A DNA stretch of 64,000 nt from an uncultured Flavobacteriaceae bacterium. GTDB lineage: Bacteria > Bacteroidota > Bacteroidia > Flavobacteriales > Flavobacteriaceae. Location of the stretch: assembly GCA_943787295.1 (NCBI GenBank), contig CALSLW010000002.1, positions 124,001 through 188,000 on the forward strand, given 5' to 3'. The position numbers and the translations under genes were made by a program. The notes under the pieces are model-generated. The model was not told the DNA's origin. It ran no database searches and saw nothing but the letters and a program-made list of their open reading frames with translations. Of the stretch, positions 35,601 to 44,062 are shown piece by piece. Numbering within the stretch: the stretch's first letter is position 1; each line of letters begins with the position of its first letter.

Positions 35601-36776
35601 ATGCTTTCTTTAGATTATTTCAAAAATACATTTTTATTCGCTTTTCTGTGCCTGCTTTTAGGGGGGAATCCTCTTCAAGCGCAAATCTTCCCTGCAGCAC
35701 AACATACAGCGCAATACCTTCCCTTGCTTAAAAACAAAAAAGTAGGCGTTGTCGCTCATGCCGCCAGTAAAATATACCGCAACGGAAAAGCAACTCATTT
35801 GATTGATTCACTTTTGTCACACAACATCGATATCAAAAAGATTTTTGCTCCAGAACACGGCTTTAGAAGTCGAGAAGACAATGGTGCAATGATTAAAGAT
35901 GAGATTGATTCCCTCACGCAATTACCCATCATTTCCCTACACGGAAAAAACAAAAAACCGCAAGCAGAACAGCTAGAAGATTTAGATATTATTGTCTTTG
36001 ATTTACAAGATGTAGGTGCTCGCTTTTACACCTACCTCTCAACCCTGCATCTTATTCTGGAGGCTTGCGCCGAAAGTAATATCCCCCTGCTTATTTTAGA
36101 TCGTCCCAACCCTAACGGACACTATGTCGATGGCCCCGTAATGGAGGACGAATTTAAGAGCTATTTAGGGATGCACAACATCCCCATTGTACACGGTTTA
36201 ACCTTGGGCGAATTTGCACATATGATTAATGAAGAGGGCTGGTTAAACAACAAAATAAAATGTGACTTAAGAGTGATTAAAATAGAGGGCTATACGCATC
36301 AAAGTGCTTATAATTTACCGGTTCGACCCTCGCCTAATTTACCCAATGCAAAAGCGATCAATCTCTATCCAAGTTTATGCCTTTTTGAACGTACCGTAGT
36401 GAGTATAGGCCGGGGGACAGAACAACAATTTCAAATCTACGGACACCCATCTTTTAAGGGAGACTTTAGCTTTACACCTCAACCCAATTTTGGGGCAAAA
36501 TACCCCAAATTAGAAGGCGAAAAATGCATCGGAAAAAACCTACAATCACACCCTAGAATCAATCGCTTTGAATTAAAATGGCTCATAGAAGCCTACCGTC
36601 AATACCCCGAGAAAGAGGCCTTTTTCATCTCCCGTTTTGCCTACCTAGCAGGTACAAAAAAACTGGAAGAACAAATCAAAAATGGTTGGTCAGAAATGGA
36701 GATTCGCAACAGCTGGGAACCACAGCTTTCACAGTTTAAAACAATGCGAAAAAAGTACTTACTCTACCCAAATTAA
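35601..36776 (+). CDS. DUF1343 / NamZ-like exo-beta-N-acetylmuramidase, secreted
   Basis: A 391-residue exported protein: signal peptide about 1-27 (FLFAFLCLLLGGNPLQAQ), then the DUF1343 domain over the remaining length. Recognisable family stretches are KKVGVVAHAAS, FAPEHGFR, DLQDVGARFYTYLSTL, LDRPNPNGHYVDGPV, RPSPNLP and LYPSLCLFE followed by SIGRGTEQQFQIYG. Family members NamZ of Bacillus subtilis and Tannerella forsythia remove terminal N-acetylmuramic acid from peptidoglycan fragments (GH171), so a role in cell-wall recycling is likely. It would act in the periplasm or outside. The stop codon overlaps the stop of the convergent YkgJ gene by 4 bases, leaving no room for a terminator. The MurNAc uptake and MurQ genes are not in this window. 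Confidence 0.88.
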   Translation: MLSLDYFKNTFLFAFLCLLLGGNPLQAQIFPAAQHTAQYLPLLKNKKVGVVAHAASKIYRNGKATHLIDSLLSHNIDIKKIFAPEHGFRSREDNGAMIKDEIDSLTQLPIISLHGKNKKPQAEQLEDLDIIVFDLQDVGARFYTYLSTLHLILEACAESNIPLLILDRPNPNGHYVDGPVMEDEFKSYLGMHNIPIVHGLTLGEFAHMINEEGWLNNKIKCDLRVIKIEGYTHQSAYNLPVRPSPNLPNAKAINLYPSLCLFERTVVSIGRGTEQQFQIYGHPSFKGDFSFTPQPNFGAKYPKLEGEKCIGKNLQSHPRINRFELKWLIEAYRQYPEKEAFFISRFAYLAGTKKLEEQIKNGWSEMEIRNSWEPQLSQFKTMRKKYLLYPN

Positions 36777-37264
36777 TACAGGCGCTCTTTCATTTTTTCG
36801 ACAATGGAAAAAGCAGCAGGGCAAATGGCTACATTCTTTTGTGTATGCTGTGCAATTTGATAAATTTTAGGGCGATCAGTATGCGGGAATTCTCTACAAG
36901 CCTTTGGCCTTACATCATAGATCGAACAAGCATTATCTTCTCCTAAAAAAGCACATGGAACTTCTTGTAAAACCCAGTCGTTATCTTCATCTACACCTAA
37001 GTATTGCGCTTCAAATTGTGCGGGTTTTAGACGTAAATATTTCGCAATTCGCGTGATGTCTTTTCTTTCAAATAAAGGGCCTGTGGTTTTGCAGCAATTC
37101 GCACAATCGAGACAGTTAGTTTGAGCAAAAACTTCTTCGTGAATGTCTTGGGTGATTTCATCTAATTTTTTGGGTGGACGTTTTTTTAATCGCTGAAAAA
37201 AACTTTTCGTTTCCCTTGCCGTATCTTTGGCTCGTTGCGGTAATTGCTCCAACTGCTCGCGCAT
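36773..37264 (-). CDS. YkgJ-family cysteine-cluster protein
   Basis: A 163-residue cytoplasmic protein with the family's metal-binding cysteines: C-x2-C-x2-CC at 51-58 (CLDCANCC), Cys104, Cys113 in NACSIYDVRPKACREFP, Cys123 and Cys148. The family is thought to bind zinc or an iron-sulfur cluster; the biochemical role is not established. The first 45 residues are a charged helix (KSFFQRLKKRPPKKLDE). A TAGTTTTG box 16 bases upstream of the ATG suggests its own promoter. Its end overlaps the convergent NamZ-like gene. No partner is indicated by the context. Confidence 0.85.
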   Translation of the reverse strand: MREQLEQLPQRAKDTARETKSFFQRLKKRPPKKLDEITQDIHEEVFAQTNCLDCANCCKTTGPLFERKDITRIAKYLRLKPAQFEAQYLGVDEDNDWVLQEVPCAFLGEDNACSIYDVRPKACREFPHTDRPKIYQIAQHTQKNVAICPAAFSIVEKMKERLY

Positions 37265-37280
37265 GCTACTTAATTTTTAA

Positions 37281-37288
37281 CAAAACTA
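37281..37288 (-). promoter_or_regulatory. -7 box of the YkgJ-family gene
   Basis: TAGTTTTG on the minus strand fits TAnnTTTG and ends 16 bases before the ATG. No TTG element at the expected spacing was found. Confidence 0.45.
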
Positions 37289-37295
37289 CTTTATT

Positions 37296-37997
37296 TTGGA
37301 AGATCTCTTTGGAAAAGCTTTGCTTGATTATCATCAATCCCCTGGGAAACAACAGCTCCTTACTTGGACTTCTCTTACTGAAGAAGATCCTGTACCCCTC
37401 GCCTATTTCTTCCGCGACTATAAAGAAATGCCGAATATCGAACAAAAAGCCCTAGCCCTGTCCCATGGAAAAGTTCTCGATATAGGCTGTGGTAGCGGGA
37501 GCCATAGTTTGTATTTGCAAAATGAAAAGGGCTTTGCCGTCACTGCCCTCGATAGCTCTTTTGGCGCAGCCAAAATCGCTAAAGAAAGAGGCGTTAATCA
37601 CGTCTTCCATCAATCTATTCTCGACTTTAACAAAGGAACTTTTGACACTCTACTACTTATGATGAATGGCCTGGGAGTAGCTAAAGATTTTCAGGGAGTA
37701 CTGCCTTTACTTCAGCATTTAAAAACTTTGTTAAACCCAGAGGGGCAAATCCTCTTAGATTCTTCTGACCTTATCTATCTTTTTGAAGAAGAGGAACAAG
37801 AAGATTGGCGTAATGCCGAAACCTATTATGGGGAGTTGGAATTTGGGATCGGTTTTAAGGATGAAACAGAAGAATTTCCATGGCTTTACTTAGATTTTGA
37901 GCACTTGTCTCAAGCCGCTGAACTGGCCGGATTAAACTGTGAAAAAATATTGGATGGGCCCAATTATGACTACCTCGCCAGACTAACAATCGCCTAA
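37296..37997 (+). CDS. Class I SAM-dependent methyltransferase
   Basis: A 233-residue cytoplasmic protein with the SAM-binding glycine loop [16 protein letters not shown] (59-74), the acidic strand end AVTALDSS, and the post-III motif region LLMMNGLG. The N-terminal 50 residues ([12 protein letters not shown] ... [17 protein letters not shown]) are, as I recall, shared with flavobacterial methyltransferases of unknown substrate. The start is taken as TTG at 37296: an in-frame TAA lies six codons upstream, no ATG intervenes, and the next ATG would remove this conserved part. The last four bases overlap the end of the convergent queE gene. The target of methylation is unknown. Confidence 0.82.
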   Translation: MEDLFGKALLDYHQSPGKQQLLTWTSLTEEDPVPLAYFFRDYKEMPNIEQKALALSHGKVLDIGCGSGSHSLYLQNEKGFAVTALDSSFGAAKIAKERGVNHVFHQSILDFNKGTFDTLLLMMNGLGVAKDFQGVLPLLQHLKTLLNPEGQILLDSSDLIYLFEEEEQEDWRNAETYYGELEFGIGFKDETEEFPWLYLDFEHLSQAAELAGLNCEKILDGPNYDYLARLTIA

Positions 37998-38623
37998 GGG
38001 ATATTGAGGTATTTATGGGTCTGCAAAGACACTTTCCATTGTGGATTTGCCAAGACATAATCCACCATTATAGGCATCATTGTATCGCGCTTGCTCCACT
38101 CAGGTTGTAAATATAAAACACAGTCTTTGCCAACTCTTTGCGCTTGTTCTTCCGCGAAGCGAAAATCATCTTTATTGTAGATAATCACCTTGAGTTCATC
38201 GGCGCGAGCCGCAGCTTCATCAGTAGGTAATTTATTTTTCTTTGGCGATAAGCAAAACCAGTCCCAGTGCCCCGTAATCTCATAGGCACCAGAGGTTTCA
38301 ATATGGATTTTCATCCCCTTTTCTAAAAGGGCAGTAGTCAAGGGTTGCATGTCCCACATCAAGGGCTCTCCCCCAGTAATGACAATGGTATCTGAATATT
38401 TTTTGGCATTTGTTACAATGGTATCAATGTGCGTGGGAGGGTGCTTTTCTGCATCCCAACTTTCTTTTACATCACACCAGTGACAGCCCACATCACAACC
38501 TCCAATGCGGATAAAATAAGCTGCACTCCCCTTGTGATAGCCTTCCCCCTGAAGGGTGTAAAAGGCCTCCATCAAAGGCAATACCACTCCTGCATCTACT
38601 TGTTGTTGTGTCGTCTTATCCAT
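37994..38623 (-). CDS. queE: 7-carboxy-7-deazaguanine synthase (radical SAM)
   Basis: Converts 6-carboxytetrahydropterin to 7-carboxy-7-deazaguanine in the pathway to preQ0 and queuosine. Counted from the ATG at 38623 the protein has 209 residues. The cluster-binding motif is C-x3-C-x2-C at 43, 47 and 50 (CDVGCHWCD), with FYTLQGEG just before it, the SAM-contacting [10 protein letters not shown], and the ending [12 protein letters not shown] typical of QueE. A longer frame beginning with TTG at 38632 exists, but that TTG is part of a TATCTTTG promoter box, so the ATG is the better start. Other queuosine genes are not in the window. The gene overlaps the convergent methyltransferase end by 4 bases. 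Confidence 0.93.
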   Translation of the reverse strand: MDKTTQQQVDAGVVLPLMEAFYTLQGEGYHKGSAAYFIRIGGCDVGCHWCDVKESWDAEKHPPTHIDTIVTNAKKYSDTIVITGGEPLMWDMQPLTTALLEKGMKIHIETSGAYEITGHWDWFCLSPKKNKLPTDEAAARADELKVIIYNKDDFRFAEEQAQRVGKDCVLYLQPEWSKRDTMMPIMVDYVLANPQWKVSLQTHKYLNIP

Positions 38624-38629
38624 CGCGGG

Positions 38630-38637
38630 CAAAGATA
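38630..38637 (-). promoter_or_regulatory. -7 box of queE
   Basis: TATCTTTG on the minus strand, a full TAnnTTTG match, ends 6 bases before the ATG at 38623, implying a nearly leaderless transcript. It overlaps the alternative TTG start, arguing against that start. Confidence 0.5.
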
Positions 38638-38680
38638 CTATTTTATCAATGCCTTCTCCTAAAATTATGTACCTTTACAT

Positions 38681-39103
38681 ATGGCGTCATTAGCACCCTT
38701 CCATTTAGCAATACCTGTAAGTAATTTAGCTGCTGCTGTTTCATTCTATGAAGATATTTTAGGCTGTACCCCTGGGCGTTCTAGCGAACACTGGGCAGAC
38801 TATTCCTTCTTTGGGCATCAATTGGTATTGCACGAAGACAAAAGCCACAAAGGCTATAAACACTTCAACGAAGTAGATGGAAAAGCCGTGCCGGTGCCGC
38901 ACTTTGGCGTTGTTTTGGACTGGGAAGTATTCCAAAACTTTAGCCAACGTTTGATCGACCAAAACATTGAATTTCAAATCGCCCCCTACCTTCGTTTTGA
39001 AGGCCTTCCGGGAGAACAGCTAACGATGTTCTTTTATGATCCTTCCGGCAATGCGTTAGAATTCAAAAGTTTTAAACATATCGATCAATTGTTCGCCACC
39101 TAA
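38681..39103 (+). CDS. VOC-superfamily (glyoxalase-like) protein
   Basis: A 140-residue protein with two beta-alpha-beta-beta-beta halves: FHLAIPVSNLAAAVSFYEDILG at the start, and HFGVVLDWEVFQNFSQRL then MFFYDPSGNALEFKSF in the second half. His8, His74-type and Glu127-type residues are positioned like VOC metal ligands. Families with this fold include glyoxalases, dioxygenases and antibiotic-binding proteins; the actual reaction cannot be told. The stop TAA is directly followed by the ATG of the next gene (TAAATG), so the two are almost certainly one transcript. A near-match promoter box TACCTTTA lies at 38670-38677. Confidence 0.8.
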   Translation: MASLAPFHLAIPVSNLAAAVSFYEDILGCTPGRSSEHWADYSFFGHQLVLHEDKSHKGYKHFNEVDGKAVPVPHFGVVLDWEVFQNFSQRLIDQNIEFQIAPYLRFEGLPGEQLTMFFYDPSGNALEFKSFKHIDQLFAT

Positions 39104-39991
39104 ATGCATTCTATCCGTACTTTCTTTAATGAGCTTTATGCTGCTGTATTTGCTCCCACTGTTCAAAAAAAATTAGAAAACACCATCTTACTCCTAGCAG
39201 GAATAGGCTTTGTTATTCACCTTAGTCTTATCTTTTTAGAAGCACAGGGCATAAGTTTATTTTCTTCGCTTTATCCAGAGTTACTCAACGATCCTATCTC
39301 TGCCATATACACGCCTTTTTCATTGATCCTGATTTATGAGATTTACTTACTGCTGTTTTATTTACCGCGTTCTTTCACCTCTTGTGTTTCAAAACAATTT
39401 GAGATTATTTCGCTTATTGTAATTCGCAAAATCTTTAAGGATATCCCACAAATGAACTTAAGCGGAGAATGGTATTATGACGCACATAACTTAGAGTTAG
39501 CCGTGGACTTACTAGGATTTCTAATCTTATTCCTACTGATCTTTTTATTTAATTTAAGCAAGCAACGCTTGCCAAAACGCCCAGTCGAAGACCCCACTTT
39601 ATTGCGCTTTATTTCGTCAAAGAAAATCGTGAGTGTAATGCTTTTTGCGGTACTGAGTATTATGTCAATCGCTACTTTTGGACAATGGGTTTTAGATGTC
39701 ATTAACCAGCAAAAAGTCGCCCAGATCGATAGCTTGTTCTTTAATCAGTTTTTTACGCTGTTGATTTTAGCAGATGTGGTGATCTTATTGATCTCTTTTC
39801 GCTATACAGAAGAATACAGCAAGCTGATTCGAAATACGGGCTTTATTATCGCCACCATCTTGATACGAATTTCGTTTTCTGCTGACGGTTACCTGAGTAT
39901 GGTTTTAATTTTAACCGGCGTGAGTTTCGCCTTTTTAATCTTACAAATCTTTAATGCAATGGAGCATCCTAAGACAAATTCCACTGCCTAG
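39104..39991 (+). CDS. Multi-spanning membrane protein of unknown function
   Basis: 295 residues with about seven hydrophobic segments: near 26-46, 66-90, 130-152, 176-198, 213-232, 245-258 and 262-282. Between the second and third lies a conserved-looking soluble loop (SFTSCVSKQFEIISLIVIRKIFKDIPQMNLSGEW). The N- and C-termini are polar and probably cytoplasmic. I recognise no family. The ATG follows the VOC gene stop with no gap, so the two are translationally linked; a shared role is plausible but not shown. The last 23 bases overlap the end of the convergent folD gene. Confidence 0.75.
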   Translation: MHSIRTFFNELYAAVFAPTVQKKLENTILLLAGIGFVIHLSLIFLEAQGISLFSSLYPELLNDPISAIYTPFSLILIYEIYLLLFYLPRSFTSCVSKQFEIISLIVIRKIFKDIPQMNLSGEWYYDAHNLELAVDLLGFLILFLLIFLFNLSKQRLPKRPVEDPTLLRFISSKKIVSVMLFAVLSIMSIATFGQWVLDVINQQKVAQIDSLFFNQFFTLLILADVVILLISFRYTEEYSKLIRNTGFIIATILIRISFSADGYLSMVLILTGVSFAFLILQIFNAMEHPKTNSTA

Positions 39992-40847
39992 CAAGCAAGG
40001 TATTCTTTAAGAGCATCGCAATGGTCATGGGCCCTACTCCTCCAGGAACTGGAGTGATAAAACTGGACTTTTGAGCGACTTCGTCAAAAGCGACATCTCC
40101 TTTAATCACATATCCTTTAGGGTGGCTTTCATTTGGAACACGGGTGATCCCCACATCGATAATTGCAGCCCCTTCTTTGACCATATCTGCGGTAAGGTAT
40201 TCTGGAATCCCTAGTGCCATAACAATGATATCTGCTTGGCGGGTGAGTTCCGCTAAATTTTCTGTACGGCTATGTGCGACCGTTACGGTAGCATTTCCAG
40301 CAGGCCCTTTTTGGCTCATTAAAATACTGATGGGGCGGCCTACAATATGACTGCGCCCTACGACCACACAGTGCTTTCCGCTGGTGGGGACTTTATAGCG
40401 TTCAAGGAGTTGCATAATCCCAAAAGGCGTTGCAGGGATAAAGGCATCTAATTCTAGGGCCATACGGCCAAAGTTTGCCGGATGAAATCCATCGACATCC
40501 TTTTTAGGATCGATGGCCAATAAAATCTTTTCTTCATCGATATGCTTAGGCAACGGCAATTGCACAATATAGCCATCTAAGCTTTCGTCTTTATTTAAGG
40601 TATCGATTTGCGCTAAAAGAGCGTCTTCTGTGATATCCTCTTCTAGACGGATTAAGGTCGAATCAAAGCCTACATATTCACAAGAACGCACTTTACTGCC
40701 TACATAGGTCAAACTGGCGCCATCATTTCCCACTAATACAGCGGCGAGATGCGGCATACGTTCTCCGCGTGCTTTCATTTCACTCACGGTGACTTTAATT
40801 TCTTCTTTTATTTCGTTTGAAGTTTGCTTTCCGTCTAGACGTATCAT
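39969..40847 (-). CDS. folD: Methylenetetrahydrofolate dehydrogenase / methenyltetrahydrofolate cyclohydrolase
   Basis: Bifunctional enzyme interconverting 5,10-methylene-, 5,10-methenyl- and 10-formyl-tetrahydrofolate in the cytoplasm. 292 residues, usual length. Visible motifs: LAAVLVGNDGASLTYVGSKVRSCEYVG with the catalytic Lys of YxxxK (Y-V-G-S-K), GYIVQLPLPKH, DPKKDVDGFHP, the Rossmann part CVVVGRSHIVGRPIS, and the ending FITPVPGGVGPMTIAMLL. It starts 12 bases after the ffh stop, so ffh and folD probably share a transcript. Its end overlaps the convergent membrane-protein gene. Confidence 0.96.
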   Translation of the reverse strand: MIRLDGKQTSNEIKEEIKVTVSEMKARGERMPHLAAVLVGNDGASLTYVGSKVRSCEYVGFDSTLIRLEEDITEDALLAQIDTLNKDESLDGYIVQLPLPKHIDEEKILLAIDPKKDVDGFHPANFGRMALELDAFIPATPFGIMQLLERYKVPTSGKHCVVVGRSHIVGRPISILMSQKGPAGNATVTVAHSRTENLAELTRQADIIVMALGIPEYLTADMVKEGAAIIDVGITRVPNESHPKGYVIKGDVAFDEVAQKSSFITPVPGGVGPMTIAMLLKNTLLARQWNLS

Positions 40848-40859
40848 ATAGTGTGTGTT

Positions 40860-42188
40860 TTAGCGCATGTTTTGCATCATCTGCATCATTTGGCGGCCTT
40901 TGCCGCCTTGCATCATCTTCATCATCTTACTCATTTGATGAAATTGTTTGATCATTTGGTTTACCTCATTAATATCGCGACCTGCACCGCGTGCAATGCG
41001 CTTTTTACGACTCATATTGAGTAAGTCAGGCTGAGTGCGCTCTTTAGGCGTCATCGAGCCGATAATGGCTTCAATATATTTGAACGCATCGTCATCAATA
41101 TCAACACCTTTTAAGGCTTTTCCCATCCCAGGGATCATGCCCATCAAGTCTTTCATATTCCCCATCTTTTTCACTTGCTGAATCTGCGAAAGGAAATCGT
41201 CAAAGCCAAATTGATTTTTGGCAATCTTCTTATTGATTTTTCGAGCTTCAGCTTCGTCAAACTGCTGCTGGGCACGCTCGACCAAAGAAACCACGTCTCC
41301 CATCCCTAGGATACGGTCAGCCATACGTTCTGGATAGAAAACATCTAAGGCTTCCATCTTTTCGCCAGTTCCGATAAACTTAATGGGTTTGTTGACTACT
41401 GTTTTAATGGATAAGGCTGCTCCCCCACGGGTATCCCCGTCAAGTTTAGTCAACACTACCCCATCAAAATTCAAAACATCGTGAAAGGCTTTGGCAGTAT
41501 TTACTGCATCTTGCCCTGTCATGGCATCAACCACAAAGAGGGTTTCATCTGGGGTGATGGCTTTATGGATGTCAGAAATTTCATTCATCAAGACCTCATC
41601 CACGGCTAAACGACCGGCGGTATCGACAATGACTAAGTCACAGTTTTGTTTCTTTGCTTCGGCAATTCCAGCCAACGCAATCTTTACGGGATTCTTTTCG
41701 TCGCGGTCCTCATAAATAGGCACCCCAACTTGTTCTGCAACAATCCCTAGCTGATCAATAGCAGCAGGACGATAAACATCACAGGCAACCAATAAAGGCT
41801 TTGTACTTTTCTTAGTCTTTAAATGCAGGGCTAGTTTTCCTGTCAAAGTTGTTTTACCAGATCCTTGTAAACCCGACATTAAAATGACAGAAGGCTTTGA
41901 AGCGAGGTTTACGCCTACTGCTTCGCTTCCCATCAATTGCGTCAATTCGTCTTTTACGATTTTGACCATTAATTGTCCGGGATTTAAAGAGATCAATACG
42001 TCTTGACCTAAAGCTTTTTCTTTGACTTTATTGGTAAACTCTTTGGCAATTTTAAAATTGACATCGGCATCAAGTAGAGCGCGACGTACCTCTTTGAGGG
42101 TTTCAGCCACGTTGATTTCTGTAATCTTACCGTGTCCTTTTAGGACTTGAAAGGCTTTATCTAATTTGGAACTTAAACTATCAAACAT
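40860..42188 (-). CDS. ffh: Signal recognition particle GTPase
   Basis: SRP54 homologue that binds 4.5S RNA and signal sequences of nascent membrane proteins and docks with FtsY. 442 residues. N-domain about 1-90; G-domain with P-loop GLQGSGKTT (106-114), DTAGR and TKLDGDTRGGAAL; methionine-rich M-domain from about 300, with FDDFLSQIQQVKKMG, GMIPGM and the RKKRIARGAG RNA-binding motif. It ends in a Met-Lys-Gln tail (MMKMMQGGKGRQMMQMMQ). A TACCTTTG box lies 17 bases upstream. folD follows closely. No 4.5S RNA gene was recognised nearby. Confidence 0.97.
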   Translation of the reverse strand: MFDSLSSKLDKAFQVLKGHGKITEINVAETLKEVRRALLDADVNFKIAKEFTNKVKEKALGQDVLISLNPGQLMVKIVKDELTQLMGSEAVGVNLASKPSVILMSGLQGSGKTTLTGKLALHLKTKKSTKPLLVACDVYRPAAIDQLGIVAEQVGVPIYEDRDEKNPVKIALAGIAEAKKQNCDLVIVDTAGRLAVDEVLMNEISDIHKAITPDETLFVVDAMTGQDAVNTAKAFHDVLNFDGVVLTKLDGDTRGGAALSIKTVVNKPIKFIGTGEKMEALDVFYPERMADRILGMGDVVSLVERAQQQFDEAEARKINKKIAKNQFGFDDFLSQIQQVKKMGNMKDLMGMIPGMGKALKGVDIDDDAFKYIEAIIGSMTPKERTQPDLLNMSRKKRIARGAGRDINEVNQMIKQFHQMSKMMKMMQGGKGRQMMQMMQNMR

Positions 42189-42205
42189 AGGATTGCATTA
42201 AACCA

Positions 42206-42213
42206 CAAAGGTA
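42206..42213 (-). promoter_or_regulatory. -7 box of ffh
   Basis: TACCTTTG on the minus strand, full TAnnTTTG match, ending 17 bases before the ffh ATG in the 27-base gap after blh. No TTG at standard spacing. Confidence 0.5.
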
Positions 42214-42215
42214 CT

Positions 42216-43148
42216 TTATTTTGAGGGAATATTAGAAGGGTTTTGAGGAGAGGCAGTGGGTTTTTCTTTACTTAATTTCAACCACCCCATCACTACAGTA
42301 TGCGGAAAGGTAATCGCCGCGAGAAAAGAAAAGAACAAAGGCAAGAATGCGACTGACTGCACATCAAAAAAGAAATACACCCCTGCGAGACCGATTAAAG
42401 AGATGATCCAATAAGGCGCAGAAGACTTGAGGTATTTCCAATTCCTTTGAGGGTCCTTAGGATATAAAAAAGTTAATTGATCCTGCATTGACGGAAGGCT
42501 ATGCCAAATCACAAAATAGACGCCAAAACCTAACACAAGAGATACCCTAGAAAAGAAAAAACCTAAAAACGCTAAAAGCACAGTCTCAAAAAACAACCAG
42601 CCTCTAAGGTTAGGAGAAAACAAGCCACTGACAACAAAGAGTCCTAAACCAATAAAGAAAAAAGCTTCTGTGAATTGTTTTGATACAAATTGCCCACTAA
42701 TAAGGTAGATGACTTGATGCACCTCGTCCCATTGTAAAGTAAAGAGTAAGCCAAAAAGCGAAATACCATAACCCACATAGATCAACACCTTTAAAAAGGA
42801 AGATAATTCCACCTCTAACTTACTCTCTAGATGCTGCTCTCCAAAATGAAAAGCACTAAAGCCCACAAAAAAGAGTAAACCAAAGCTAGGGAGCAGATAA
42901 AAAAGGGCAATTCCCGCTACTACCACTCCTATATAAATGAGGAGGGTGGCGAAAAAAAAGTTTTTTGATTTTTTTTGGGTTTTTTTTTGAATGAGTTGGA
43001 GGTCATTTGCACCGTGAATAATTCCTAAACTAAAAATCATAAAGAAGGCGATAAGCGCCTGAATCCAAACGTTTAACCATATCCCCAAAAATGTAAACGC
43101 AAGGGTGATGTAAATATGAAGTTGGTATTTTTTGAGTCCTAAAATCAC
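42216..43148 (-). CDS. blh: Beta-carotene 15,15'-dioxygenase, Brp/Blh family
   Basis: Cleaves beta-carotene to two retinals, supplying the chromophore of the adjacent proteorhodopsin. 310 residues, with about eight to nine membrane segments. The family's conserved His positions are seen in GIIHGANDLQ (His45), SAFHFGEQHLE (His101, His106), VIWHSLPSM (His216) and TFPHTVVM (His283), expected to hold the catalytic iron. The start is GTG at 43148 with an in-frame TAA three codons upstream. The C-terminus is a short polar tail. It is transcribed away from the rhodopsin gene across a 101-base AT-rich gap. The carotenoid biosynthesis genes (crtE, B, I, Y) are not in the window. Confidence 0.93.
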   Translation of the reverse strand: MILGLKKYQLHIYITLAFTFLGIWLNVWIQALIAFFMIFSLGIIHGANDLQLIQKKTQKKSKNFFFATLLIYIGVVVAGIALFYLLPSFGLLFFVGFSAFHFGEQHLESKLEVELSSFLKVLIYVGYGISLFGLLFTLQWDEVHQVIYLISGQFVSKQFTEAFFFIGLGLFVVSGLFSPNLRGWLFFETVLLAFLGFFFSRVSLVLGFGVYFVIWHSLPSMQDQLTFLYPKDPQRNWKYLKSSAPYWIISLIGLAGVYFFFDVQSVAFLPLFFSFLAAITFPHTVVMGWLKLSKEKPTASPQNPSNIPSK

Positions 43149-43249
43149 GAATAATTAAGATTATATGATAAAATTTTACTGATATATATAGTGAGTAAGT
43201 TTAATTTTTTTTAAATTTACCTAAACAAAAACAAATAATTAATTCTATT

Positions 43250-43987
43250 ATGGAAAAATTTTTAAGTTTATTCGCTGCGGTTCCAGCAATGGCCACAGAC
43301 GATTACGTAGGGTTCACTTTCTTTGTAGGTTGTATGGCGATGATGGCAGCATCAGCGTTTTTCTTCCTTTCTATGAGTTCATTTGACAACAAGTGGAAAA
43401 CGTCTATCCTGGTTTCAGGTTTGATTACGTTTATCGCTGCTGTACACTATTGGTACATGCGTGACTACTGGGCATCAAACGCAACTTCACCAACTTTCTT
43501 CCGCTATGTGGACTGGATTTTAACAGTGCCATTAATGTGTGTTGAATTTTATTTAATTCTTAGAGCTGCCGGTGCAACAAAAAAATTAATGTGGCGCATG
43601 ATTGGCCTTTCAGTTATTATGTTGGTTACTGGTTATTTAGGAGAAGCTGTTTACACTTCAGGAGCTCAACCAGCTATCTGGGGATTAGTATCAGGTCTTG
43701 CTTATTTTGCGATCGTTTATGACATCTACATGGGTGAAGCTAAGAAATTAGCTGTAGCTGCAGGTGGTGCTGTAGAAGATGCACACAACACACTTGTTAA
43801 GTTTGTTTTAATTGGATGGGCAATTTATCCTATTGGTTATATGGCAGGTACTGCTGGATGGTATGGTGAAGCTGGACAAATTTTCGGTATGAACTTAAGC
43901 CTTGATGTTATCTATAACATCGGTGATGCTATCAACAAAATTGGATTTGGTTTAGTAGTATACAACTTAGCTGTTCAGTCTAAGTAA
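43250..43987 (+). CDS. Proteorhodopsin, light-driven proton pump, green-type
   Basis: A seven-helix inner-membrane retinal protein of 245 residues that pumps protons outward in light. Key positions: His66 (the proteorhodopsin counter-ion partner), Arg85, Asp88 acceptor, Thr92, Glu99 donor (the DTE triad of proton pumps), Asp226 and Lys230, the retinal Schiff-base lysine in IGDAINKIGFG. The spectral-tuning site, residue 105 in the marine gammaproteobacterial type, is Met96 here, which goes with green absorption. A short N-terminal stretch (MEKFLSLFAAVPAMA) may act as a cleaved signal. It is followed by a bidirectional terminator, so it is a single-gene unit. The 101-base upstream region is very AT-rich with no clear TAnnTTTG box (closest TAAATTTA at about 43211). 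Confidence 0.98.
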   Translation: MEKFLSLFAAVPAMATDDYVGFTFFVGCMAMMAASAFFFLSMSSFDNKWKTSILVSGLITFIAAVHYWYMRDYWASNATSPTFFRYVDWILTVPLMCVEFYLILRAAGATKKLMWRMIGLSVIMLVTGYLGEAVYTSGAQPAIWGLVSGLAYFAIVYDIYMGEAKKLAVAAGGAVEDAHNTLVKFVLIGWAIYPIGYMAGTAGWYGEAGQIFGMNLSLDVIYNIGDAINKIGFGLVVYNLAVQSK

Positions 43988-44030
43988 ACCATCCCCTCAA
44001 GTATTGGAAAAAATACTTATGAAAAAGAAA

Positions 44031-44059
44031 AAAAACCGCTCAATGAGCGGTTTTTTTTT
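44031..44059. terminator. Bidirectional terminator between proteorhodopsin and argS
   Basis: The stem AAAAACCGCTC / GAGCGGTTTTT has a 3-base loop and nine T on the plus strand, five or more on the minus strand. It serves the convergent rhodopsin and argS genes. A weaker hairpin AAGTATT/AATACTT lies just upstream at 43999-44018. Confidence 0.9.
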
Positions 44060-44062
44060 GGC

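Noticed and set aside
38624-38632. TTG at 38632 as start of queE
   Set aside because: The TTG belongs to a TATCTTTG -7 box; the ATG at 38623 gives the normal QueE length.
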